Shown: in pieces, positions 15,161 through 24,500 of the stretch
Numbering within the stretch: position 1 is the stretch's first letter
Layout: each line of letters starts with the position of its first letter
NCBI GenBank assembly: GCA_903893675.1
Contig: CAITNA010000174.1
Coordinates: 1-55,945 of the forward strand
Reading direction: 5' to 3'
Source of the DNA: an uncultured Micrococcales bacterium
Lineage (GTDB): Bacteria > Actinomycetota > Actinomycetes > Actinomycetales > Microbacteriaceae
Length of the DNA: 55,945 nt
The notes under the pieces: generated by a model
Seen by the model: the letters and a program-made list of their open reading frames with translations, nothing else
Told to the model about the DNA's origin: nothing
The model's database searches: none
Program-made: the position numbers and the translations under genes

Positions 15161-16623
15161 TGTCGACCTCAGAAACCGCCCTCCTCGCATCCGTTCCAAG
15201 CCAGCTTTTCATCGGCGGCCAGTGGGTCGACGGGTCGGGCAGCCAGGGCATCGAGGTCGAAGACCCGGCCACCGGCAAGGTGCTCAAGACCATTGCCAAC
15301 GCAACATCCGAGGATGCACTGCGTGCGCTGACCGCAGCCGACGAGGCTCAGGCGAAGTGGGCCAAGACCGCCCCGCGCGAGCGCGCCGAGATCTTGCGCC
15401 GAACCTTCGAGCTGGTTCGCGAACGCAGCGAGGAATTCGCCACCCTTATTTCACTCGAGATGGGCAAGCCGCTTGCTGAGGCTCGTGGCGAGGTTACCTA
15501 CGGAAACGAATTCCTGCGCTGGTTCAGCGAAGAGGCCTCGCGCATCTCGGGCCGCTTCGGCTCGAACCCTGAGGGCACTGGCAACATGCTCATCACAATG
15601 CGCCCGGTTGGCCCAGCATTCGCAATCACTCCGTGGAACTTTCCACTCGCGATGGCAACTCGAAAGATCGGCCCGGCAATCGCCGCTGGTTGCACCATCG
15701 TGGTCAAGCCTGCCGAGCTAACTCCGCTCACTACTTTGCTGCTCGCAAAGACCATGCAAGAGGCGGGTCTGCCAGATGGCGTGCTGAACGTTTTCACCAC
15801 CAACACTTCTGCTGAGGCATCCGGGCCAGTAATCGCAGACCCTCGCCTGCGCAAGCTCACCTTCACCGGTTCGACACCGGTCGGCGTGAAGTTGCTCGAG
15901 CAGGCAGCGCAGAACGTGCTTCGCACTTCGATGGAGCTCGGTGGCAACGCACCGTTCCTAGTGTTCGAGGATGCCGACATTGACGCAGCCGTAACCGGAG
16001 CAATGCAGGCAAAGATGCGCAACATCGGTCAGGCGTGCACCGCAGCAAATCGCTTCATCGTTCACGAAGCAGTTGCCGGTGAATTCGCAAACAAGTTCGC
16101 CGAAAAGATGAGCGCGCTCACACTCGGTCGCGGCGTCGATGAAGACACCACCTGCGGACCAGTGATCAACGAGAAGGCTCGCACCAACATCAAGCGCCTG
16201 GTCGACAGCGCGACCGCACAGGGTGCAAACATCGTCACCGGCGGCGGCGCTACCGGCAGCGAGGGTTACTTCTTCGAGCCGACCGTAATCGATCACGTGA
16301 AGCCTGGGTCGAGCATCCTTGCTGAAGAGATTTTCGGCCCGGTCGCGCCAATCGTGCGATTCAAGACCGAAGACGAGGCCGTGCGACTGGCCAACGACAC
16401 GCAATACGGTCTGGTCAGCTATGCCTTCACCGAAGACCTGAAGCGCGGCATGCGCCTGGTCGAGAGCCTCGACAGCGGCATGAGCGGCATCAACACCGGC
16501 CTGGTCTCGAACGCGGCGGCCCCATTCGGCGGCGTCAAGCAGTCGGGCCTCGGTCGCGAGGGTGGCGCCGAGGGCATCAACGAATACCTCGAGACCCGCT
16601 ACGTTCTTTTGCCAAAGGCATAA
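15160..16623 (+). CDS. gabD: NAD(P)-dependent succinate-semialdehyde dehydrogenase
   Basis: A 487-aa aldehyde dehydrogenase of the SSADH/GabD type, oxidising succinate semialdehyde to succinate in the last step of GABA use. Visible motifs are the cofactor region TPWNFPLAMATRKIGPA, VVKPAELTP, the G-loop FTGSTPVG, the general base E259 in MELGGNAPF and the catalytic C293 in GQACTAANRF. The length is typical. It has a leaderless start, and the puuD-like gene begins 3 bp after the stop, so the two form an operon for GABA or gamma-glutamyl-GABA breakdown. A related semialdehyde (for example gamma-glutamyl-aminobutyraldehyde) is an alternative substrate. Confidence 0.88.
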   Translation: MSTSETALLASVPSQLFIGGQWVDGSGSQGIEVEDPATGKVLKTIANATSEDALRALTAADEAQAKWAKTAPRERAEILRRTFELVRERSEEFATLISLEMGKPLAEARGEVTYGNEFLRWFSEEASRISGRFGSNPEGTGNMLITMRPVGPAFAITPWNFPLAMATRKIGPAIAAGCTIVVKPAELTPLTTLLLAKTMQEAGLPDGVLNVFTTNTSAEASGPVIADPRLRKLTFTGSTPVGVKLLEQAAQNVLRTSMELGGNAPFLVFEDADIDAAVTGAMQAKMRNIGQACTAANRFIVHEAVAGEFANKFAEKMSALTLGRGVDEDTTCGPVINEKARTNIKRLVDSATAQGANIVTGGGATGSEGYFFEPTVIDHVKPGSSILAEEIFGPVAPIVRFKTEDEAVRLANDTQYGLVSYAFTEDLKRGMRLVESLDSGMSGINTGLVSNAAAPFGGVKQSGLGREGGAEGINEYLETRYVLLPKA

Positions 16624-16626
16624 GCC

Positions 16627-17325
16627 ATGAGTCGCCCACGCATCGCAATCCTCGGCCGCTTCGCCAAAGGCAGCACCGCCAACCGCAAAGAGGCAATCGT
16701 CAACTCACGACGCCTGCTCGAAATGATCTGGGATGCCGGCGGTGACCCGGTGATGATGCTTCCGGTTATCGAGAGCAACTGGGATGAACGCCTCATCGGC
16801 ATCTCGGGAATCCTGATGCCAGGCGGCGCTGACGTGCATCCTAAGTTTTACGGGCAAGAGATTCAGAGCGACGAGGTATACGGCTGCGACCCAGAGCAAG
16901 ACGAGGTCGACATCTCTCTAATTCGCTACGCGATCGCAAACAAGATTCCGCTGCTCACCATTTGTCGCGGCACTCAGGTGGCAAACGTTGCACTCGGCGG
17001 CACGCTGGTTCAGCACATGGACGCTCCACACCGCGATCACATGGCACCCGTCACGATTTCGAAAGAACTCGGCGAGCTCGGGTTGACCGAGGGCACCGTG
17101 AGTGCGTCGTGCTTCCACCACCAGATTCTCGATCGCGTTGCCGATGGCATCGAACCAATCGCGTGGGCACCTGAGGGTCACATCGAAGCGGTTAAGTACC
17201 TCAACACCGGTTGGGCATTCGGCGTGCAGTGGCACCCTGAAGACAACTACAAGGATGACTCGCCAAACTTTGCAATCATCAAACGCTTCGTCGCCGAGTC
17301 GTCAGACTTCGCGAGTTCGCTTTAG
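16627..17325 (+). CDS. puuD: Gamma-glutamyl-GABA hydrolase (class I glutamine amidotransferase-like, peptidase C26)
   Basis: A 232-aa amidohydrolase with the catalytic triad of PuuD-type enzymes: C113 in LTICRGTQ, and H203 and E205 in GVQWHPE. Other family marks are the ILMPGGADVHPKFYG loop and FHHQ near residue 164. PuuD splits gamma-glutamyl-GABA into glutamate and GABA in the gamma-glutamylated putrescine pathway. It is co-transcribed with the SSADH gene 3 bp upstream. No GABA transaminase, gamma-glutamylputrescine synthetase or oxidase is in the window, so the pathway would have to be completed elsewhere. Confidence 0.87.
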   Translation: MSRPRIAILGRFAKGSTANRKEAIVNSRRLLEMIWDAGGDPVMMLPVIESNWDERLIGISGILMPGGADVHPKFYGQEIQSDEVYGCDPEQDEVDISLIRYAIANKIPLLTICRGTQVANVALGGTLVQHMDAPHRDHMAPVTISKELGELGLTEGTVSASCFHHQILDRVADGIEPIAWAPEGHIEAVKYLNTGWAFGVQWHPEDNYKDDSPNFAIIKRFVAESSDFASSL

Positions 17326-17333
17326 CGCGTCAG

Positions 17334-19016
17334 TTACCTTGCAGCGCCGAAGCGCTTCACCACGGATGAACGTGCAGGCGTTGGTGCAACGACCTTGAAT
17401 TTCGCGCCGAGCTTTGGTCGTGCATCCTTGTCGCCCTTGTTTGGCCAGTGAGCCGCAGCCCACTCGGCCTGAGCGGTAATCGATAGCGACGGGTTCACGC
17501 CCGGGTTCGCTGACAGGGTCGAACCATCGAAGATGTGCAGGCCGGGCTCGCCGTATGCGCGCAGGTAGCCATCGACAACACCCTCGGCAGCGCTTGCCCC
17601 GATGACGCAACCACCCAGGAAGTGTGCGGTCATCGGAATGCCGAAGGCCTCGGTGGTCACGGCTCCGGCGGTTCCGTCGATCTCGGTTTCGAGCTCGCGG
17701 GCGACCTGGTGGCCTAGCTCGACCCAGTGCGGGTTCGGCTCGCCGGTGCCCTGCTTCGAGACCAGGCGTGAGCCGAATAGGCCTCGTTTGAGCGAGGTGA
17801 CCAGCGAGTTGTCGCGTGACTGCATCACAAGCAGAATCAGGGTGCGCTTTGGCCACTGGCGCAGGTTGTAGAACTTCGGCAGCTTCGCGAGGTTGCGAAG
17901 GCCTGTGGTGAACCAGCGGGCCGGAGTTGGCGGCTTGCCATCTGAGGTGCTGGCCATGATCGACTGCAAGAAGCCCATGAAGCCAGAGCCGTGGCCGTAG
18001 CGCACAGGCTCGATGTGGGTGTCTGGGCGGGGCCAGACGCTCGAGGTGATGGCACTGCCCTCGCTGTAGTCGACCTTGTCGCCGCGAGCTACAACGCCAA
18101 GCAACGACTCTGAGTTGGTTCGGCTGAACGAGCCGAGCATTGGGCTCAGATCCTGAAGGTTGCCGGCTGCGCGCACGCGCTGAAGCAGTTTGGCTGTGCC
18201 GAGAGCACCGGCGGCAACGATCACCTGATCGGCTGTGATGTGACTCTTCTTGGTGATGCCACTCGCCCAAGATGTTCGCGTCTCGATGTCGAAGGGCCCA
18301 TCGGCGGCAGCGACGCGACGGATGTTCGTGACAGTGGTTTCTGCGAGCACCTCTGCCCCGGCCTTCTCGGCAAGCCAGAGGTAGTTCTTCGCCAAAGTGT
18401 TCTTCGCACCGTGGCGACAACCGGTCATGCACTCGCCGCAGTTGATGCAGCTGGTGCGCTCTGGGCCAACACCGCCGAAGTATGGGTCTGCGGTTGTAGT
18501 GCCTGGTTCGAGTTTCTTCTTCGCGCCGAAGTAAATGCCAACCGGGGTTGGTCGATAGGTCTTGCCGAAACCCATTCGATCTGCAACATTGCGCAGCGCG
18601 CGGTCGCTGTTGCTGTCGAACGGGTTTACTTCGACACCGAGCATCTTCTCGGCGAGCGTGTAGTACGGGTCGAGTTCCTTCTGCCAATCGCAAACGCCGA
18701 CCCACGAACCGGTTTTGAAAAATGAAACCGGCGGGCGATAAAGCGTGTTCGCATAAACCAGTGATCCGCCACCGACACCGGCGCCACTCATCACCATTAC
18801 GTTGCTCAGCAGATCAATGCGCTGGATGCCTCGCAGACCCAGTCTCGGAAAGAACAGAAATCGCGAGAGTCTCCACGAAGTCTTGGCAAACTCATCGTCG
18901 GCAAAGCGGCGACCGGCTTCGATTACCAAAACGCGATAGCCCTTTTCGGTAAGGCGAAGGGCCGCGACCGAACCGCCGAAACCTGAGCCGATAATCGCTA
19001 CGTCGTAGTTAGACAT
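17334..19016 (-). CDS. GMC-family FAD oxidoreductase, cholesterol-oxidase-like (ChoD type)
   Basis: A 560-aa flavoprotein with the ADP-binding GSGFGG motif near the N-terminus (VAIIGSGFGGSVAALRL) and the C-terminal GMC substrate domain. It has the cysteine-rich block CINCGECMTGCRHGAKNTL seen in mycobacterial ChoD-type 'cholesterol oxidases' and other GMC proteins; the spacing CxxCxxCxxxC resembles a ferredoxin site, though whether it binds a cluster is unproved. The likely role is oxidation of an alcohol on a hydrophobic substrate; steroid use is not implied. RBS GAGGAG lies 6 nt before the ATG. It is 30 bp downstream of the saccharopine-dehydrogenase-like gene and probably co-transcribed with it. 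Confidence 0.82.
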   Translation of the reverse strand: MSNYDVAIIGSGFGGSVAALRLTEKGYRVLVIEAGRRFADDEFAKTSWRLSRFLFFPRLGLRGIQRIDLLSNVMVMSGAGVGGGSLVYANTLYRPPVSFFKTGSWVGVCDWQKELDPYYTLAEKMLGVEVNPFDSNSDRALRNVADRMGFGKTYRPTPVGIYFGAKKKLEPGTTTADPYFGGVGPERTSCINCGECMTGCRHGAKNTLAKNYLWLAEKAGAEVLAETTVTNIRRVAAADGPFDIETRTSWASGITKKSHITADQVIVAAGALGTAKLLQRVRAAGNLQDLSPMLGSFSRTNSESLLGVVARGDKVDYSEGSAITSSVWPRPDTHIEPVRYGHGSGFMGFLQSIMASTSDGKPPTPARWFTTGLRNLAKLPKFYNLRQWPKRTLILLVMQSRDNSLVTSLKRGLFGSRLVSKQGTGEPNPHWVELGHQVARELETEIDGTAGAVTTEAFGIPMTAHFLGGCVIGASAAEGVVDGYLRAYGEPGLHIFDGSTLSANPGVNPSLSITAQAEWAAAHWPNKGDKDARPKLGAKFKVVAPTPARSSVVKRFGAAR

Positions 19017-19046
19017 GTCGGCTCCTCATCCTGGGTTCTGGTTTGG

Positions 19047-20333
19047 TTATGGCATGCGCAGCGGCGAAGCCGGCATGCGCTCCTGCTGGTGCCACTTCAC
19101 GTCATAGCCGTGCTGCGAGCTGAGCAGATCGAGGAACGGCTTGGCATCGAAGCACTCTGGGCCTAGCACGCCGGCGCCCTTCCAGACACCTTCTGCCATG
19201 AGCTCTAGGGCGCAGAGCGGGTTGAAGGCTGTCTGCCAGACAACGCACTGCGACTCGTAGTTGTCCATGCTCCACTGGTTGTCGACCACGTTGTAGAGGT
19301 AGGTGGCACGCGGTTGGCCATCCTTGCCGGTGCCGGTAACCAGCACGCCGGCACAGGTCTTGCCGGTCATGCGCGGGCCGATCGAGGCTGGGTTCGGCAG
19401 CACGGCGGCAACGACATCGCGCGGGGCAACGTCGACTGGCCCCTGCGCCGAGCGCACGCGGGTCGGGCGGGTCCCATCGAGACCGAGGCGGTGCAGGGTC
19501 TTGAGCACACCGATGAAGTCGGCACCCAATCCGTATTTGAAGGTGAAGCGGTTCGCCTGAATCGTGCGCGGCAGCATGGTGACTTCTTCGTGCTCGACGT
19601 TCACACACTCAACCGCGCCGATGCCCTCTGGGAAATCGAAAATCTCAGGCTCGCTAAACGGCTGCGTGGTGATGAAGCCCTTGTCGCGCTGCCAAATCAA
19701 AGGCGGGTTCAAGCACTCTTCGATGGTCGTCCAGATTGAGAACGATGGTGCAAAGATTTCTTCGCCGTCATCATTGGTGACAACAAGGTTCGAGCCATCC
19801 TTGACTGAAACTTCGTCGATGCTCTCGAAAAGGTGATCTGCGGCATAGCGCGTGAAAACGTTCGAGAGCCCTGGCTCGACACCCATGCCGACCAGCGCCA
19901 ACTTGCCGGCGCGCTCCCACTGATCGTGAACGGCATACTGCGCATCGCCAAGCTTGATGCCTGGCAGGTGGAACGGGTCGCGCTCGTGTGGCTCAGACAG
20001 ACTCATCGCCATGTCCATGTAGTGCACACCTGCGGTGAAGGCCGCGCTGAAAATTGTGTTGACGAACTTTGGCTCGACGGCGTTCAAGATGTGAGTGATG
20101 TTGTGCGCCTGCGCAACCTCAACGATTTGCGCCGCGACCGATGCGTCGATCTTGGCTGCGGTGAACTGCGCTGCCTTTGCGTCGCCGTGGCGGTGGCGGA
20201 TCCACGCCACTACCGACTCGGCACGACCGAAGTCATAGTCGGCTACGACGATGTGCTCATAAAAATTGCGGGTTGCTGCGAGTTTTGCGATTGCCTCGCC
20301 GACGCCACCGGCGCCGATAAGCAAGATCTTCAT
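19047..20333 (-). CDS. Saccharopine dehydrogenase-family oxidoreductase
   Basis: A 428-aa NAD(P)-dependent enzyme with an N-terminal Rossmann fold (LLIGAGGVGEAIAKL, GxGGxG at residues 7-12) and the saccharopine-dehydrogenase C-terminal region (GVEPGLSNVFTRYAADHL; MLPRTIQANRFTFKYGL). Length and motifs best fit the carboxynorspermidine/saccharopine-reductase-like group, which joins an amino group to a semialdehyde. A role in polyamine or lysine-type metabolism is plausible, and the nearby GABA/gamma-glutamyl genes are compatible with that, but the substrate is not proved. It precedes the GMC oxidoreductase by 30 bp. The serine hydrolase stop is 61 bp upstream, so read-through from the giant-gene operon is possible. 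Confidence 0.82.
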   Translation of the reverse strand: MKILLIGAGGVGEAIAKLAATRNFYEHIVVADYDFGRAESVVAWIRHRHGDAKAAQFTAAKIDASVAAQIVEVAQAHNITHILNAVEPKFVNTIFSAAFTAGVHYMDMAMSLSEPHERDPFHLPGIKLGDAQYAVHDQWERAGKLALVGMGVEPGLSNVFTRYAADHLFESIDEVSVKDGSNLVVTNDDGEEIFAPSFSIWTTIEECLNPPLIWQRDKGFITTQPFSEPEIFDFPEGIGAVECVNVEHEEVTMLPRTIQANRFTFKYGLGADFIGVLKTLHRLGLDGTRPTRVRSAQGPVDVAPRDVVAAVLPNPASIGPRMTGKTCAGVLVTGTGKDGQPRATYLYNVVDNQWSMDNYESQCVVWQTAFNPLCALELMAEGVWKGAGVLGPECFDAKPFLDLLSSQHGYDVKWHQQERMPASPLRMP

Positions 20334-20394
20334 TGACTGCTCTAACTGTTTTGCCTGCTCCGTGGGAAGAATCGGGAGCTCGCTTCAAGCCTAA

Positions 20395-20991
20395 TCAGCG
20401 CTTGGCGAGGTCGGCCGCCGGGTCGGTAACCCAGTCGATAACGCCCTGCCATGGCCCCCAGCCATCGGCGTCTGAGAAGTGCTTAGCCCCTTGGATGATC
20501 GTGGCAGCAACGCCGAACGGGTCGCCAAAGGTGGCCTGGATGCCCCGCGGCTGCCAGGGATCGAGGTCGGAACCGACCAGAGTGAGCCTGCCGGCAAGGC
20601 GCTTGGTGGCCGAAACCACCTCGGCCGAGTCGAGCTTTAGCCCGCCAACCGGCAGGTCAGGAAGAAGGTCGGGGTCGGCCGGGGCCACCAGCAAGGTGCG
20701 GTCGAAGGCAACCGGCAGCACACCGTCGACAGCGGCCTGGATGAAGTTCAGCCCGCCCAGCGAGTGCCCAATGAAGATCAGTTCGCCAGCTTCTGGGCCG
20801 ATGGCCTCGAGCAGTTCGAGTTCGGCGACAAGCATCGCCTGCCACTCGGCAATTGATGGTGCATCCGGATTTGGAAACTGCGGGTAGCTGACCTGGTGAC
20901 CGGCGCGACGAAGCGCGACCGCTGTGCGATAGAGCCACTGCGTTGACGGGCGACGATTGCGCAACCCGTGATTCAGCAGAACTCTAGCCAT
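20395..20991 (-). CDS. RBBP9/YdeN-like serine hydrolase
   Basis: A 198-aa alpha/beta hydrolase of the RBBP9/YdeN family. The nucleophile elbow is FIGHSLGG with S77; the likely acid lies in SDLDPW (D142/D144) and the His is H171 in GAKHFSDADGWGPW, giving a complete triad. Family members are small cytoplasmic serine hydrolases of mostly unknown substrate. The start ATG overlaps the stop of the upstream TSP3-repeat protein by 1 nt (TAATG), making it the third gene of a tightly coupled unit headed by the giant surface protein. There is no signal peptide. Its place in that unit may mean a role in processing or acylation, but this is inference only. Confidence 0.85.
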   Translation of the reverse strand: MARVLLNHGLRNRRPSTQWLYRTAVALRRAGHQVSYPQFPNPDAPSIAEWQAMLVAELELLEAIGPEAGELIFIGHSLGGLNFIQAAVDGVLPVAFDRTLLVAPADPDLLPDLPVGGLKLDSAEVVSATKRLAGRLTLVGSDLDPWQPRGIQATFGDPFGVAATIIQGAKHFSDADGWGPWQGVIDWVTDPAADLAKR

Positions 20992-21536
20992 TAGTCAACC
21001 TTGCCAGATTTCGCCTTCTGCCCGCGGCGGCGGCGCAACACAATGTAACCAATGCCCGCTGCGGCGATTGCCAAAATAACTGGGATGCGCCACGGGCTCG
21101 ATTGCAATTGCTCCTGCACAGTCGGCTTGATGTTTTCAGGCGGCGTGGTGCTCGACTCACAGTTGGTCGATGCCGGGTCTGGGTCTAGTGCGTTTGGAAT
21201 TCCATCGCCATCGATGTCGGTGTCTTTTCCGTTGACGATACCGTCGCCGTCGATGTCGGGGTCGACATTGTTTGGAATGCCGTCGTGATCAGTATCTATT
21301 GGACTACACGTTGGGTTTGGTGAAAAGGTTGGCGTGGAGTTGAAGGCAGAACTCGAATTTAGCTGTGCAGCCTTCGCGGGAGTTCCAACAAGTGCACCGA
21401 CAAGAGCGCTGAGCATCAGCATCAAGATCAGCACGATGGCCGAAATGCGAATCCAGCGCGGGAACACCTGATTCTGTTTGCTTGGTTGAGTCGGCGCAGC
21501 CTTGACTGGCTTGCGCTTCTTGCGTTGCTTTGGCAC
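20991..21536 (-). CDS. Type I membrane protein with thrombospondin-3-like DxDxDG repeats
   Basis: A 181-aa protein with a basic N-terminus (QRKKRKP), a hydrophobic signal-anchor at about 31-52 ending in a possible cleavage site (AKA-AQ, residue 57), and an extracellular Ser/Thr/Pro segment. Residues 81-121 hold tandem calcium-binding-like motifs (DTDHDG, DPDIDGDG, DTDIDGDG, DPDP) bracketed by C77 and C126, a C-terminal helix at 150-167, and a cytoplasmic RRRRGQKAKSGK tail. The TSP3-like repeats predict Ca-dependent folding at the cell surface. It starts with GTG sharing 1 nt with the stop of the giant gene (TAGTG), so translation is coupled. A partner, stabiliser or adaptor role for the giant protein is the most economical reading. 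Confidence 0.8.
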   Translation of the reverse strand: MPKQRKKRKPVKAAPTQPSKQNQVFPRWIRISAIVLILMLMLSALVGALVGTPAKAAQLNSSSAFNSTPTFSPNPTCSPIDTDHDGIPNNVDPDIDGDGIVNGKDTDIDGDGIPNALDPDPASTNCESSTTPPENIKPTVQEQLQSSPWRIPVILAIAAAGIGYIVLRRRRGQKAKSGKVD

Positions 21537-24500
21537 TAAATGACTCCGGCGAGCTTCATGGTGACAATCAGCATCACGATGCCACCGATTCGATACAACC
21601 AGACTAGGCGAGGTCGCTTAATCCAGCGCTCTTCACCAGGCAGGCCTTCACGACCAAGGATGTGCAGCACAGTCAAACCGAGCATCGGAATCGGCAGCAA
21701 TCCGAATGACCACAGGGCAAGCTCAGGCGAGCCACCGAACCAGGAACCTACCAAATTGGTGGTCAGCGAGGCCACGACAAGGGTGAAGGCCAGTCCAGGG
21801 ATGCCGTTTGGCATGATTCGCCAGATCCACGGGTAGTTCGGGAACTTGTCGGAGTAGAAACCAATGAGCGTAGGCACAACGAAGAGCACCGAACCCATCC
21901 AGATTCGCCAGTCATTGCCCATAAGCGCCGAGGTTACGAAGATGAACACGCTAAGACGAAGGACCAGCGAGATCCAACGCTGTGCTCCGTGGGTGTTGGT
22001 TACCTCGGTAGGGTGCAGATAGTTGAGGCGCTCTGGGAACAGGCGTCCTGAGAGCTCCTCGGCGATAACGCGTAGAGCAATTGCCACGGCAACAGCAAGC
22101 GAGAAGTCGCCAACGTGGTTTGCAACAGCAAGCGTTACCCCGGCTAGAGCTGGCAGGGTCGAGATCATCGATGAGGTGACCCAGCCACCGATGAACGGAA
22201 GCACGGCCAGGTCGACAACGCGCTCCCACCAATAGACCGAGGTGTTCTCGGTGACTTTTCGGAATGCGCGGAACGCATTGGCAAGCAACGCTGGCCCATA
22301 GCCGACAATCACGACACCAAGCAACATACGAATGTGGTTTAGGTCTCCGCCCGCTCCAAGTAGAAGAGCGCCGAGCACGAATACCGTGGTGCCGATGAGG
22401 CCCGCAAAGGTATCGAAAATTCCAATCACTGCGATGGCTACGAAGAGGTACCAAGGTGGTGGAACTACGAGCGATCCGTTGATGGCGAGCGAAACAACGC
22501 CGAGCGCAGCGGATGCAACCGTAGGGAGAATCGAGAATGTTCCCGCAGCCGCGCGCAGGTATGCGCCATCTTCGACGATGCGCGTAAACAAAGGCGAGAA
22601 TCGTGCAACTGAGTGGATCAACTTCAGAGATGGCTTGTCTAGCCACTTCATCCAACGACGACGCCAAATTCGAGCGGCGTCACCGCGTGCACGACGAAGG
22701 TCTTCAAATTCTTCGTGCTCGGCATCGATGTTAGTAATCGAGCCACCCGAGTTATTGCTTGAGCCGCCAGAGCCGCCCGAACCTGAACCACCCGAGCTTC
22801 CGCCACTCGCGCCTGAGCCTCTTGCAGCGGAACCGCCCGAGCTGCCGGCGGCATTGCCGCCGGCAGCTCCGGCTCCTGCCGACGCTCCCGCGGCGGCAGC
22901 ACCACCGGCAGCAGCGGCAGCACCAGCTGCAGCGGCTCCGGCGGCTGCGGCTGCAGCAGCTGCTGCAACCGACCCAGCGACAGCTGCGATCGACCCAGTT
23001 GTCTGGGTCAATGCAACTACGCCTTGTGGCGAGGAGAGCGGGTCGAACGGCGCTGGTGGGGCGTTGTCGTCACCGGTTGCTCCAATTGCTGGGTTTGGCA
23101 CTGGTTCACCAGGGGTGATTTGCGGGATGGTAATTCCCGGATCAATCACTGGTGGGATTGTGGTCGGCACAGGGGCCGCCACAGGGGTATCGCTCGGCGA
23201 AGCCGATGGGCTTGCGCTCGCACTTGCCGACGCGGTTGGAGTCGGGCTGGCCGACGGCGTGGCGGTCGGAGTTGGCGCGGAAGTCGGAATTGGCGTGGTT
23301 GACGGTGCCGAAGAAGGCGACTTCGACGGAGTAGGTGTGGCCGTAGGCTTCGGCGACTTTGTCGGCGTTGGCGTCGGCGTAGGTGTTGGCGTCGGCGTCG
23401 GCGTTGGTGTCACCACAGGAGGTGGTGGCGGGTTTGAGCCGTAGGTTGCCGAAGTGACATCTGAGGTGCCAATCGCGTTGCGTGCCGAAACGGTAATCGT
23501 GTTGAGTGTGTTCGATGAGACGCCCGTCTTGACGCAGCTTGTTCCGGTTACAGCTACACACGCGTCTGCGTTATTCAACTTGACTGTGTAGTCAAGGATT
23601 GGCGAACCACCGTCAATGATTGGTGGAACCCAGCTGATCAACAAGTCGCCACCAAAGCCAGTTGCAGTTACAGATCCTGGCGCAGCAGGCTTGGTGAACG
23701 AAAGCGTTGCGGTCGAAGTTGTATTGTCGACAGTTTCAGTAGGCATGTTCGAAGACAGAGTCACAATCTTTACGTCGTAGCCGTCTGGAAGCCCACTCAC
23801 TGGGTTGATTGATGCTCCGTTGTGAAGCGAAAGTGACAACAGGCTTGCACGGCGAATTCGCATCGAGGTGCCGACGATCGCATTCTGGTCGATAGTGGCG
23901 TTGGTCGTTGCCACATCGGTCACAGAAGTCTGCGGGGTATCCGAGAAGTTGGTTCCGCGAGGAGCAACATAGACGGCATATGCGGTGAATGTTCCATCAA
24001 TTGCCAGAGGCTGTGTCCAGTTGACCGAAAGCGCGGTGCCATTAAGGGCCGCAGTCACGTTAGTCACCGAGGTTGGCGCGGCAACAGGCGAAACCGTGAT
24101 CGGCGAGACTGCCGAGTAAACGCCGACACCCGCTGTGGTAATTGCTGCAACCTTGACGCTGTACGAGACACCCGGAGTTAGACCATCCAAGGTGCATGAA
24201 AGCGGAGTGCCAGTTGTGGCACAGGCCGAGTTGGTCAGCACCGAACCGTCAGAGCCGCCCGCCATCAGCTGGTAGCCGTTGATTGGTGCGCCACCCGAGA
24301 ACGAAGGTGCGGTGTATGTGACGGTGACCGAGTTGATTCCGCCCGAGATTGAGAAGACGGTAGGTGCTCCGGCCTGAACCGGCTTGATGGTGAAGACCTG
24401 CTCAACCTGAGGCGCCGCGAGGTAGGTCGCGTTGCCCGGCTGGTTGGCGATGATGTCACAGGTGCCGGCTGCGTTGTAGTTTACTTGACCGGCAGAGGTG

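Noticed and set aside
17334..19016. Reading the GMC oxidoreductase as evidence for a steroid-degradation cluster together with the DUF1295 steroid-reductase-like gene
   Set aside because: The two genes are 12 kb apart, both families have broad substrates, and no other steroid catabolism gene is present.
22332..23444. A 370-codon plus-strand open frame opposite the giant gene
   Set aside because: It is antisense to the Ala-rich and Pro/Thr-rich coding region; low-complexity GC-rich DNA keeps the opposite frame open. The product is only valine/glycine repeats and proline/glutamate runs, with no RBS or family.
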